NCBI GenBank assembly: GCA_012861695.1
Contig: JAAOOA010000473.1
Span: 207,001-271,000, forward strand
DNA from: Trematomus loennbergii
Lineage: Eukaryota; Chordata; Actinopteri; Perciformes; Nototheniidae
DNA length: 64,000 nucleotides
Direction: 5' to 3'
This document shows positions 1-10,227 of this stretch, in pieces. The notes under the pieces were generated by a model, which worked only from the letters and a program-made list of their open reading frames with translations, made no database searches and was not told the DNA's origin. The position numbers and the translations under genes are program-made. The stretch's first letter is position 1. Each line of letters opens with the position of its first letter.

Positions 1-112
1 CATGTAGCAATTAGATAACGTAGCAACTAGCACTAGCACTTGAGTAAATGTACTTTCCTTCAACCACTGCAGTTTGTTTACATAAAGGCTGCACATTGAA
101 AAGTAAACAGAA

Positions 113-167
113 CTTCTGCTGGTGTTTATTTGGTTTTGTAAACATGACCAAATAAACACAGCAGAAG
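113..167. repeat. Near-perfect hairpin
   Basis: Arms 113-134 and 147-167 are reverse complements apart from one bulged base, with a 12-base loop between them. The stem is about 21 bp and AT-rich around an AAATAAACAC core. No flanking duplication was found, so this may be a fossil element end or a small structured RNA. Its function is unknown. Confidence 0.6.
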
Positions 168-630
168 AGAACAGATTCCCACCTGTTAGAGAAAAACAGT
201 AATGAAGGACTTCTGTTAGCTACAGTACATCAATGAGGACAGTATGTGGGATTGTGTCTGAAGAACCAGATGCATTTGATTCTAGAAAGAAGTCTTTTCA
301 CACAATAACTTGAAGTGATTTGGAGCTCTGATACAGAGAACAACACACACAATCTGCGCTGATGAATCACAAGAGGATTGCACTTCATGGACAAGAAGTT
401 ATAGAATTAAATACTTTTAAATAACTGCTGTTAACATATAATAAAATCTTACAGACACTTTGCATGTGACTCATATGAAGGGACGTTACAGTAGATGGGA
501 TGGCAGTAATGAAGTGATCTTAATCTAGATTAATCACTTTAGATGTACATTTTAAGAGTCTCAATTTCACATTCAGATGAGATGTGACTCTAAATAGTCC
601 TGTGTATGTAGCTTTACTGGCTAACTTTGG

Positions 631-1745
631 TGTCAGTTTGCAGAAAAAATTGAGTTATTTGGTTTAATTTCTATGAGGAAGACTTGTTTTTTTAGCATTT
701 AGCATGCTATACAGTACGTGTATAAAACTCCCCCATTACTTGGACTATTCCTTGCACCCCCTAACATACGCCCGAATGGTTTCAACCATGTTGCAGTACT
801 AACGTGCACTTGTTGTCGTAGCAGGATTGCACGGACACTAGTAGCATCGGACAATTGAGAGTGTTGTTAATTTTGTGTGTTGTGGACATGCGTGTGCGTG
901 CATGAAAATATACCACACCCATCCAATTACTATTGCATGTACCATTCACTACCCTGGACAATTAATAAAGTACTTAAATTGGAACAGCCTGTGGAAAGCC
1001 GTTCTTCCTCGCACGTCTGTCGCCAACACCTTCTAACAGAGGACAGGAAAATCTAGCTGCAGCACGACCCGTATATTTTGCACGCCGTGTTCTCAACAGT
1101 ACGTGTATTAAATCAAATCAAATCAAATCAGGTTTTATTTATATAGCACATTTAAAAGCGATTTTTGGTCGAGCCAAAGTGCTGTACATGTAATAAAAAC
1201 ACATTACTACAATCACAATATTAAACAAAGGATTGTCTGCAACAGGTATGTAAAAAATATTTGATATACTTCAGCTCTTTGGTTTTAAGGCACAGAGGCA
1301 ACAACTACCGTCTCTTTTGTGTTGTTTGAATTCTACAACATGTAAACATAGATATTTGGATATCATAATCTCCGTTTGGAGCGGAGAGGTTTTGGACGTC
1401 ACAATTTCACATTCAGATGAGACGTGACTCTAAATGTGTGCAGTGTTACTGACTAATGTGGGGGTCAGTTTGCAGAAAATAGTTTAATTTCCATGAGGAA
1501 GACTTGTTTTAGCATTCAGCATGCTAAAGGTGTATTAAACAAAGGATTGTCTGCAATGGTATGTAAAAAACAAGTGATATACTTCAGCTCTTTGGTTTTA
1601 AGGCACAGAGGCAACAACTACCTTATATTTTGTGTTGTTTGAATTCTACAACATGTAAACATAGATATTTGGATATTTGGACGTCTTTTAGCATTTACTG
1701 TCATGATCTCCGTTTGCAGCCGAGAGGTTTTGGACGTAGTGGACG
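631..1745. repeat. Local duplications of the SLC26 3' region
   Basis: The block at about 631-706 recurs at about 1447-1530, and the block at about 1255-1400 recurs at about 1566-1740. The second pair includes a decayed copy (1362-1400) of the last roughly 40 bases of the SLC26 coding exon. The 3' end of that gene was therefore partly duplicated and the left copy has lost its coding frame. Apart from these blocks, the hairpin and the interspersed tail at 1108-1192, I see nothing recognisable in 1-1687. Confidence 0.7.
1108..1192 (+). mobile_element. Teleost interspersed repeat tail (AATCAAATCAAA / TTTATTTATATAGCAC)
   Basis: Repeated AATCA units run into a TTTTATTTATATAGCACATT motif and then an AAAGTGCTGTACA motif. 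This string is typical of a very common fish interspersed repeat 3' end. It was recognised from memory and the family name is not certain. Confidence 0.55.
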
Positions 1746-2007
1746 GCGTCTTCGATGGTGTAGAAGATCACCGTTTCCTCTCCTCCACCACTCTCTGTTT
1801 TGGGGTAGTAGCCCCCTCTCTGCAGTGAGTCCAGCACTGAGGTGTTGCACTGGGCCAGGACCACGTTGACCCCCAGCTCTGCGTAATCTTTGCGGACTTC
1901 TTTCAGCGCGTTCACTCCGGCCGTGTCCAGAAAGGAAATGGAGCTGCCGTCGATCACCACGCTGCGTAAGGATTTGTTCTCCATTAACGTCACTCCGGCT
2001 TCCTCCT
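1688..2007 (-). CDS. SLC26 anion transporter, terminal STAS-domain exon (SLC26A1/A2-like), partial
   Basis: This is the cytoplasmic STAS domain of an SLC26 sulfate/anion exchanger. The reading ends at TAA 1690-1688. It contains the STAS core FLDTAGVNALKEVRKDYAEL, then LAQCN and a closing FYTIEDAVHYVQ helix; the FLDTAG...LAQCN pattern is closest to the SLC26A1/A2 sulfate-transporter group. The exon probably starts near 2007, after an AAAG acceptor. Reading continues open further upstream, but only through a GATAAGAT-rich repeat tail. All upstream exons (membrane domain, start of STAS) should lie at higher coordinates, yet that space holds transposons and other genes. It is either a truncated remnant or the product of a rearrangement or misassembly. 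Family assignment is firm; the subtype is tentative. Confidence 0.85.
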
Positions 2008-2010
2008 CTT

Positions 2011-2085
2011 TAAGATAAGATGAGATAAGATGAGATAAGATGAGATAAGATGGAAATGTATTAATCCCCGTGAGAAAATGCAGTA
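2011..2085 (-). mobile_element. LINE/SINE-type 3' tail with (GATGAGATAA)n
   Basis: Four GATGAGATAA-like units precede a TATTAATCCCCGTGAGAAAAT motif. This resembles the tail of a common fish retroposon. It directly abuts the putative SLC26 splice acceptor. Confidence 0.5.
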
Positions 2086-2620
2086 GTTTCAACAGCAACA
2101 GCGTGAGAATGAAAAAACAGGACAGCACAGATTAGAGATGAATAAAATCAAAGATACAAATTAAATTATATGCAGTTAAAGGTCCCCTATTATCCTGTTC
2201 TTCATCAATATATCACAGGTCTCAGATATATCCAGAACCTGTCTCTGATTGGCTGAAACACCAAACAGATCATTGCAGCATTACCCATAATCCCCTCTGT
2301 TTCAGCCCTGTTTCCAAAGTGCTGATTCTCTGTCTGTGACTTTAGATGAAAATAAGGAGCCCCTCCCCACGCCCCTCTGAGAGAGATTTGGTTAAAAATA
2401 ACTCAATGGTGCTCTAGGAGGAGATTCAGGTGATAAGGGGGGGGGGGGGGGTACCTTGGTTGCTGATTGGCTAATGGTTACACAAGCCAAAACATCGTTA
2501 TGACATCATCAAGTGGCCAAAATCTGATCAGCTCATTTTCAGACAGGTTTTTATAAAAATGGATCAGGAGAAAAAGAGAGAGAATCTTTGTTCCTGAAAC
2601 TTTCAGAGTCTCTTTCCACA

Positions 2621-3796
2621 GAGGGGACACATGTTGATGAAGAAGAGACATGAAGAAGAGGGGACACATGTTGATGTAGAAGAGACATGAAGAAGAGGGG
2701 ACACATGTTGATGTAGAAGAGACATGAAGAAGAGGGGACACATGTTGATGAAGAAGAGACATGAAGAAGAGGGCACACATGTTGATGTAGAAGAGACATG
2801 AAGAAGAGGGGACACATGTTGATGAAGAAGAGACATGAAGAAGAGGGGACACATGTTGATGTAGAAGAGACATGAAGAAGAGGGGACACATGTTGATGTA
2901 GAAGAGACATGAAGAAGAGGGGACACATGTTGATGTAGAAGAGACATGAAGAAGAGGGGACACATGTTGATGAAGAAGAGACATGAAGAAGAGGGGACAC
3001 ATGTTGATGTAGAAGAGACATGAAGAAGAGGGGACACATGTTGATGTAGAAGAGACATGAAGAAGAGACATGAAGAAGAGGGGACACATGTTGATGTAGA
3101 AGAGACATGAAGAAGAGGGGACACATGTTGATGAAGAAGAGACATGAAGAAGAGGGGACACATGTTGATGTAGAAGAGACATGAAGAAGAGGGGACACAT
3201 GTTGATGTAGAAGAGATATGAAGAAGAGGGGACACATGTTGATGTAGAAGAGACATGAAGAAGAGGGGACACATGTTGATGTAGAAGAGACATGAAGAAG
3301 AGGGGACACATGTTGATGTAGAAGAGACATGAAGAAGAGGGGACACATGTTGATGTAGAAGAGACATGAAGAAGAGGGGACACATGTTGATGTAGAAGAG
3401 ACATGAAGAAGAGGGGACACATGTTGATGTAGAAGAGACATGAAGAAGTGGGGACACATGTTGATGTAGAAGAGACATGAAGAAGAGGGGACACATGTTG
3501 ATGTAGAAGAGACATGAAGAAGAGGGGACACATGTTGATGTAGAAGAGACATGAAGAAGAGGGGACACATGTTGATGTAGAAGAGACATGAAGAAGTGGG
3601 GACACATGTTGATGTAGAAGAGACATGAAGAAGAGGGGACACATGTTGATGTAGAAGAGACATGAAGAAGAGGGGACACATGTTGATGTAGAAGAGACAT
3701 GGAGAAGAGGGGACACATGTTGATGTAGAAGAGACATGGAGAAGAGGGGACACATGTTGATGTAGAAGAGACATGAAGAAGAGGGGACACATGTTG
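2621..3796. repeat. 37-bp minisatellite, about 32 copies
   Basis: The unit is GGGGACACATGTTGATGTAG followed by AAGAGACATGAAGAAGA. Main variants are GATGTAG/GATGAAG, and a few units have GTGG or GGAGAAG changes. One partial unit is present near 3070. Because 37 is not a multiple of 3 and the unit lacks minus-strand stops, all three minus frames stay open for about 400 codons; these are artefacts, not genes. One diverged unit sits in the related element at about 61160-61200. Confidence 0.95.
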
Positions 3797-4465
3797 CACG
3801 CTCGGATCTTTTGTGCAACAACCCTGTCAAAATCCCTCAACCAATAGGAGGCCAGTTGTCCTTGCGGGTGCGTTCGCTTTACTTATCAGAGCGTCCCGTA
3901 AGAGTGGTTACTCTTTGGTTTATAAACTACCGCCCTCCACGGCTTTATAACATAACATGTACTTCACTTGTTTAATTTACAACTTTTAGGGGGCAGGAGC
4001 TGCGTGTCTCCATCCTGTCAGATTAGACTTCACTCGCGTTTATGTCCATATCGAGATAAAGATAAATAATCTGAATTCAAGGAGGAGCTCCTGTAGATGT
4101 TGCACAAAGAACTGTAGCATGGTCAGTAGCGACTGGAGCACGATAGCAACCCTGCGGGGGAGAGGCGGGGCTATGAAAACGAATGACCGTATAGGCGACC
4201 CCACGGCCCCGTTGGACCCCCCAGAGCGCTCTGTTCCCAGATCTATCCACCTTTGGACCCGTTGTCGTTTGCGGGGTCTGTTTCTACGTTTCCCTTACGG
4301 CGTCGTCGAGCTTAGAGGGCTATACGCATGAGAAATATGCGGATTCAACCCGTTTTCGTCCTCGTGAGCCGGGGCCTGAATCTCCTCATAGAGCACCATT
4401 GTGTTCTTTTTAACCAAATGTCTCTCAGAGGGGCGTGGGGAGGGGCTCCTTATTTTCATCTAAAG

Positions 4466-5042
4466 CAGGGATGGGCAACTTGGATGGTGGTGGGGGCCAC
4501 ATAATTATGTACTGGCCACCAGGGGGCCGCAGATTCACTTGGAACACACACACACAAATTCCATGTGTTGTATGTAATTATTAACAAATATACTAAGTCT
4601 GACATCTTCATTGACATTTTACAATCTTTCAGGGAACATCCTCTAATAAGCTCACTAAACAAATATCAGTTCACAGAAATGTTATTTAATTTTTTACAAG
4701 TGGCATGTTTGTATTGAATAAGTTATTTAACAGTGGAATACAACTATTTTAAACTATTGGAAAGCACGGAAAATGTGTGTGCATTGAGATAACCATTAAG
4801 ATGACAGAAACATGAAGTCATGAACACTAACCCAGAAATGAGTTGTCTAACTTGAACCTAAGACACTTGTAGCCTCTGGTGACGCACATAATGGGAATGT
4901 CAACAGAGGCACCTGTCAACTCTCTGCTGTTCCTCAGCGCCGCCCCCCTCCCTCCCGCTGAAATTATGAATGAAAAGCGTATAGTAATCATAGATAACAA
5001 CAAACTGTCACGGCCCCCCGGGCCACCATTTTTCCCATCCTG
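4466..5042. mobile_element. hAT-type non-autonomous element with 8-bp duplication
   Basis: It begins CAGGGATGGGCAACTT and ends TTTTTCCCATCCTG. It is flanked on both sides by ATCTAAAG (4458-4465 and 5043-5050), an exact 8-bp target-site duplication. It is 577 bp with no coding capacity. It is inserted inside the TTAA element, so it is the younger of the two. Confidence 0.88.
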
Positions 5043-5400
5043 ATCTAAAGTAACAGACAGAGAATCAGCACTTTTGAAACAGGGCTGAAACAGAGGGGAT
5101 TATGGGTAATGCTGCAATGATCTGTTTGGTGTTTAGAGCCAGACACTTCAGAGACATGTTTTGTATATATCTGAGACCTGTAGTATATTGATGAAAAACA
5201 GTATAATAGGGGACCTTTAAAATGTTACTTATGTCCCTTTTTTTTTTTAAATTGCTGCTACTCACTTTTAGCCGTGGTTGTGTGCTTATCTGTCTTCTTG
5301 TATTCTAAAACTAATGTGTGCTTTTCTTCTCTGTATTTAATAAGTTAGCTTACTCTTTATTATTGCATGCCTTTGCCACTTTTGCTGTAACACTGTACAT

Positions 5401-5944
5401 CAGGGGTGTTCAAACTACGGCCCGGTGGCCAAATGCGGCCCGCGTACCATTTTGAATCGGCCCTCACTCAGCACATTAAAAAGTACAATGAGTATAATAA
5501 ACTTCTGCTTGTCTTATATTGTACTTCTTAAATATATTATGTTCAAATATATTACACAGTATTCACGTGTTAATAAGACCACTTTTCAAATAAATTCAGT
5601 CAATTAAAGTTGAAAACATATTCTAACAAATCTTAGTTGACAAGAAAAAAGCCAATAACACATTTACATAACAACCTTGAAATCTACCCTTCCTATTTCC
5701 TCTTATTATAAGAAATCTGAAGCTTCTGTTTTAAGGAATGAGCTGCTAACACAATAAATGAAACCGTATGGAGAGCTGTGGGCTGTTTTTTTCTTACAGC
5801 ATTTTCAAGTATCAAGAATAATTTACCCACATTGGATTGACTTTTCCAACTTATAACAGAACTTATGAGGTAATAAACCCCTAGTGAGTACCCAGCCCTT
5901 CCTATATTGTTTGGCCCTCGGTAAAAAAGGTTTGGACACCCCTG
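5401..5944. mobile_element. hAT-type non-autonomous element upstream of the SLC22 exon
   Basis: The terminal inverted repeats are CAGGGGTGTTCAAAC and GTTTGGACACCCCTG. The flanks CTGTACAT (5393-5400) and CTCTACAT (5945-5952) are an 8-bp duplication with one mismatch. It is 544 bp with no transposase and ends only 47 bp before the SLC22 exon. Confidence 0.87.
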
Positions 5945-5954
5945 CTCTACATGT

Positions 5955-5988
5955 TCAAGCTGCGGGACTAATAAAGGTTTTCTGATTC
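5955..5988 (+). mobile_element. Retroposon 3' tail (GGGACTAATAAAGGTTTTCTG)
   Basis: The GCGGGACTAATAAAGG motif matches the tail at about 30860-30885 and many fish retroposon ends. It lies directly against the SLC22 splice acceptor, so part of that acceptor's polypyrimidine tract is repeat-derived. Confidence 0.5.
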
Positions 5989-5991
5989 CAG

Positions 5992-7981
5992 ACAGAACGG
6001 TTTGGGCTTCACCTCCTTCATAGCACGTCTGGGCGTCTCCATCTCTCCGCTCGTCATGCTGCTGGAGGACGTGTGGCACCTCCTCCCTGCGGTCACTTAT
6101 TGTGCCGTGGCGGTGGGATCTGGTTTAGTGGCGTCTCTTCTTCCTGAAACTCTGAACACCTGTCTGCCAGAGTGCATCGAGGACATTGAGAAACCCAGGT
6201 GAAGAGAACAAGAAGATAATCATTCATATTTAAGCTACTGTAAACCCTTTGACGCCTCACTGTACTGCACTGCTAAAGAGTAATCCAGTCCAGTTGGCTC
6301 ACCTGCAAAGGCAAGGGGGGTTATGGGTAATTTGAGCACATTCAGTGGTGGCATTTAATGAAGTACATTTACCAGAAGAGGGAGAAGTACTCAGATCTTG
6401 TACTTAATTGAAAGTAGAAGTATTCAGATCTTGTTCTTGAGTAAAAGTAGAAGTACTCAGATATTGTACTCAAGTAAAAGTAGAAGTATTCAGATATTGT
6501 ACTTGAGTAAAAGTAAAAGTACTCAGATCTTGTACTTGAGTGAAAGTAGAAGTACTCAGATATTGTACTCAGGTAAAAGTAGAAGTACTCAGATCTTGTA
6601 CTTGAGTAAAAGTAAAGTACTCAGATCTTGTACTTGAGTGAAAGTAAAGTACTCAGATATTGTACTCAGGTAAAAGTAGAAGTACTCAGATCTTCTACTT
6701 GAGTAAAAGTAGAAGTACTCAGATCTTGTACTTGAGTGAAAGTAAAAGTACTCAGATCTTGTACTTGAGTGAAAGTAGAAGTACTCAGATATTGTACTCA
6801 GGTAAAAGTAGAAGTACTCAGATCTTCTACTTGAGTAAAAGTAGAAGTACTCAGATCTTGTACTTGAGTGAAAGTAGAAGTACTCAGATATTGTACTCAG
6901 GTAAAAGTAGAAGTATTCAGATCTTGTTCTTGAGTAAAAGTAGAAGTACTCAGATCTTGTACTTGAGTGAAAGTAGAAGTACTCAGATATTGTACTCAGG
7001 TAAAAGTAGAAGTACTCAGATCTTGTACTTGAGTAAAAGTAGAAGTACCAGAGTGTAGGAATACTCTGTTACAGTAAAAGTCCTGCATTCAAAAGGTTCC
7101 TCAAGTAAAAGTAGAAAAGTATTAGCATCAAAATATAGTGAAAGTAGCGACAGTAAAAATAGTGGAACTAAAGTCTGATTTAAGACTTGATCTTTAGAAT
7201 AAATAAATCTTAACGAGGTCGAAGAAGATCTTAATCGAGGACATTTTATAGATTGTTTTAGATATTTATATGTAGGTCTTGTAATTGAAATGGGGCCCTC
7301 CGTTCTCTGATAGGATACAGTTCAAAGTCTGGAAGAAAAACGTATAGGAAACTAGTTTGTTTAAGACAGTGACATTCAAATACTTTTTGATGTCTCACAT
7401 ATAAATTAACTAGTGAATAAACATATAATGACTTGTAATTATAAGTAAAAAATATCCAACATCAGTATACAAAGCAAATAAAGTTATCTCCATCTTTACC
7501 AGCTGTGTTATTAACCAGTACTTTCATATTTATATATGATTCTGAAAAAAAGAGCATAGCAAGTACTTTTACTTTTGGTACTAAAGTATATTTTGATGTA
7601 CAAACTTCTATAGCCAGATTTTGAATTTATGACTGAGTATTTTTACAATTTAGTGGTGCTACTTATACTGAAGTAAAACATGTGTACTTCCTACATTGCA
7701 CAGTTTGTAACATCCTAACTTTTTGACATGTTTTAATCTTTTGCAGGTGTCCTGAAATAAAAAATGTGTTATTCATGTCCCCCCTGAAATCTGCAATCCA
7801 TAAATGATTGTATAACTAATTTATATTTGATCTATATTGCAGTAAACGATCAAGAGACAAACCAGCAGAGTCTGAAGTTGAAGCCAACACGGATCTGCTT
7901 TTAACCTGCAGTCCTTCAAACGGCCAGCAGGGGCGACTCAGCAACAAGAAGCCGTTGTGTAGAAGTCTTATGAGAAAATGA
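5992..7981 (+). CDS. SLC22-family organic anion/cation transporter, last two exons (partial)
   Basis: Exons are 5992-about 6199 and 7843-7981, ending at TGA 7979-7981. The first starts in the conserved QNGLGFTSF segment and covers the last two membrane helices (SPLVMLLEDVW; VASLLPETLN) and the family signature LPETLNTCLPECIEDIE. The second encodes a polar tail of about 45 residues ending SLMRK. The donor CCCAG|GTGAAG and acceptor ATTGCAG join in frame across an AGT codon. Preceding exons (roughly the first 450 residues) are not in the window, although their expected place to the left is filled with transposons. The intron holds a 33-bp minisatellite element. The family is sure (major facilitator, plasma membrane); the subtype, perhaps near the organic-anion group, is not. 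Confidence 0.85.
6345..7700 (-). mobile_element. Fish interspersed element with 33-bp minisatellite (AGTACTCAGATCTTGTACTT)
   Basis: About 20 copies of a 33-bp unit (AGTACTCAGATCTTGTACTT followed by GAGTAAAAGTAGA) occupy about 6375-7050. They are followed by diverged sequence with AAAGTATATTTTGATG and related motifs. The same element occurs at 23655-24185 and in the three tandem units. It lies wholly in the SLC22 intron. The 11-residue-periodic open frames over it are artefacts. Confidence 0.85.
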
Positions 7982-8506
7982 CCTGCTTCTTACTTGATTT
8001 ATTAACTCGGTTAACATTTTCCTAATTAGGTTATGGTGCCAAATGCTATGCTGTAGTCTTCTTTAATATATAATGATGTTCATTTTGTAAATCAAAGTAC
8101 AATTTAGAGTCAAATAGCCGATAAAAGAGGATGTGCTTTAGGGAATTGTCTGTGTTTTTTCCCCCCTAACTTTAACCCTGAATGTGTTTTTAGATTTTGA
8201 AATGTACTTTGGATGTATACAATATCTTGTACTTACCTTCACCTGCGTGCAAAAACACAACAGGGCTTCAAAGAGCAGTATATTGGAGAAGCTGGATTCA
8301 TTATGCCTGTCGACAGTATTTTAGTTTGACGTTTTTATGATTATTGATCAGTTGATGTGATATGTACTGTTTTGTAACAATCATATTGATAAACTAACAA
8401 AAAATACTTCAGGATTGAACATATTTAAGCTGTACTGTATACATTGGCTATACTGTATGGATAAAAGTCGGACAATTGAAGAAAAAGAAGTGTAAATGTA
8501 CTTGGC

Positions 8507-8512
8507 AATAAA
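8507..8512 (+). terminator. Candidate polyA signal of the SLC22 gene
   Basis: AATAAA lies about 525 bp after the SLC22 stop codon, in AT-rich sequence without coding potential. Other AT-rich candidates exist nearby. Confidence 0.4.
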
Positions 8513-8761
8513 TTGTACCAAATTAGAACACTAATATTGGATAATTGGAGTTGTGATGGTTGTGTACATGATCCACTTTCTTTCTTGAAAGCTATGTAGT
8601 ACTACAATGATTACTTTAAAGCTAAAAGGTCATCAACAACCTTAAAGAGTCTGTGTAATAGACAATACAAAAAAAGATTCCCACCTTTTTCTTCTGATAA
8701 GAATAGCAGTTATTAAACAAATGAAAAGGAATTGGAACTCACAATGGAAAAACCTAGTAAT

Positions 8762-9150
8762 TTAAAGTTGGGGTAGGTAATTCACTTCAGAAACACTTTT
8801 TGTTATATTCCACGGAATGCTCTTAACATCCCGATAGCAATGAATAAATTAAATGCTTTGACAATAAATACATAAAAAATATCATCTGTGGAAGCTGTAG
8901 TACTGTAAAAAGCACGACCAATCATCTGAGCCGGCCCGGCTAAAATAACTGGATGGCCTACCTGCCTGTCAGCCTTCCATCTGTGCACAAACTTATCTCG
9001 TGCCCTCATTGGTCATGTGCGCGTTCGTGTGTGTTGGAGGAGGGGCTCTGTATGGAAGTCTGAAGGAAGGGGCAGATTTCTTTTCGGCTGCGTAGTTTCA
9101 AATTCTAGCGCACTCGAGCTGGTTTCTCCATTCTTACCTACCCCACCTGT
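8762..9150. mobile_element. MITE with GGGGTAGGTAA inverted ends
   Basis: The left end is TTAAAGTTGGGGTAGGTAA and the right end TTACCTACCCCACCTG, about 385 bp apart. The interior motif TATATTCCACGGAATGCTCT recurs at 32505, confirming a repeat family. The short open frames here are not genes. Confidence 0.75.
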
Positions 9151-9461
9151 ATGTGTATGGAATGGAGAAATGAACCGTCAGAATCAGAAATCAAGTAAAA
9201 TAAAAATGGGTAAATTAAAGAACATATAACATTTATAACGAACAGTATTGTATTATTATTATTAAATAGGTCATCACTTAAATGTTGCACTTGGAGAAAG
9301 GGAAGTTTATTTGGATTTTCTTTTATATACTAATGACTAGCTTTAACTATTATAAAATATAACAATGTGTCAGTTGGTATCTTTAGCTAAGGCTTTCTAA
9401 CGGCTTTGTTTTATAGAAGGAGAGAGTCTTTAAAAAATCAAACAATAACGGAATATCTGGT

Positions 9462-9640
9462 GATGGTTTCCATGGCAGTGCATCTTGTGAATCTGGTATT
9501 CGGTTGGGTTCAAATTTTTAATTTTAACTGCTTATATTTGTCCCTTTCTAAACAACATTGCACTGATGGTGAGTACACGTGTCTGTTAATCTGTTTTCAT
9601 CACAAAAATGACAACAATCTGCTTTATTTGGAGGTGCAGT
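9462..9640 (+). promoter_or_regulatory. Upstream duplicate of the DRC4-like first exon (alternative ATG exon)
   Basis: This block matches 10121-10300. Shared strings include GGTTTCCATGGCAGTGCATC and GGTGAGTACACGTGTCTGTT. It keeps an ATG (9566-9568) directly followed by a GTGAGT donor, so it could serve as an alternative one-codon first exon. The copies are offset by about 662 bp and separated by a repeat insertion. Confidence 0.6.
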
Positions 9641-10030
9641 GATGGAAAAAGTACTCGGATTGTTTACTTGAGTTCAAGTAGAAATACTACAGTGAAAAAA
9701 ATACTCTGTTAAGGCGAGACACGGCAGGCAAAACATCGTTTTTCCTGCACTGGTCAATTTTGAGATTTTGTGCTATTTTGATTCCATAACATGTTTTCTT
9801 TCAGGCTTTTGGAAGGAAAACGTACAAAATACACATTTAAGTGTTTATTTTACTATAGTTTGTCTATTTGCGTCTGTAGATTTCTCCTACATTCACCAAA
9901 AGTTAGCATTCTAACGTAACATAAAGTACTGCGACCGCTGTTTGCCCCATGTCTTCAGAGGTATCGTTAGAAAGTTAACAGTAAAAGTACAAAGGTTTAT
10001 GCACAAAAATATACTTTAAGTACCAAAAGT
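9640..10030 (+). mobile_element. Interspersed repeat between the two first-exon copies
   Basis: The ends carry AAAAAGTACTCGGATTG and AAAAGTGAAAGTCCTCATTATG motifs of the same AAAGTA/AAGTACT-rich fish repeat seen elsewhere in the window. Nothing coding is visible. Confidence 0.5.
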
Positions 10031-10227
10031 GAAAGTCCTCATTATGCAGGATGGCACATTTAAGCACCGTATATTTTTAAATCAGAAATCTGCTTCATTT
10101 GGACGTTTTAATGCTAAAGAAATCAATGGTTTCCATGGCAGTGCATCTTATGAATCTGTTATTCGGTTGTGTTCAGATTTTCCATTTGAACTGCTTATAT
10201 TTGTCTGTGTCTGAACAACATTTCACG

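Larger units (their letters stand above)
2176..5220. mobile_element. TTAA-flanked inverted-repeat element (piggyBac-type MITE), expanded and nested
   Basis: The ends are TTAAAGGTCCCCTATTAT and its reverse complement ATAATAGGGGACCTTTAA, each at a TTAA. The inverted repeats extend about 190 bp inward and include the GTTTCAGCCCTGTTTC / GAAACAGGGCTGAAAC pair. A further arm, 2335-2445, matches 4360-4460 in reverse. TTAA flanks suggest piggyBac-type insertion. The core is blown up by a 37-bp minisatellite and a hAT element has inserted in the right arm. I found no transposase. Confidence 0.8.

Noticed and set aside
2478..3840. Long minus-strand ORFs of about 400-450 codons rich in Cys/Ser/His
   Set aside because: They translate a 37-bp minisatellite that is open in all three frames. 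There is no domain, no codon bias and no splice context.
4119..4331. Arg/Pro-rich plus-strand ORF of 70 codons
   Set aside because: It lies inside the TTAA element between its inverted arms, with no domain; probably GC-rich transposon sequence.
6398..7058. ORFs with an 11-residue [15 protein letters not shown] repeat, also at 35453, 42861 and 50278
   Set aside because: They are translations of the 33-bp minisatellite of an interspersed element.
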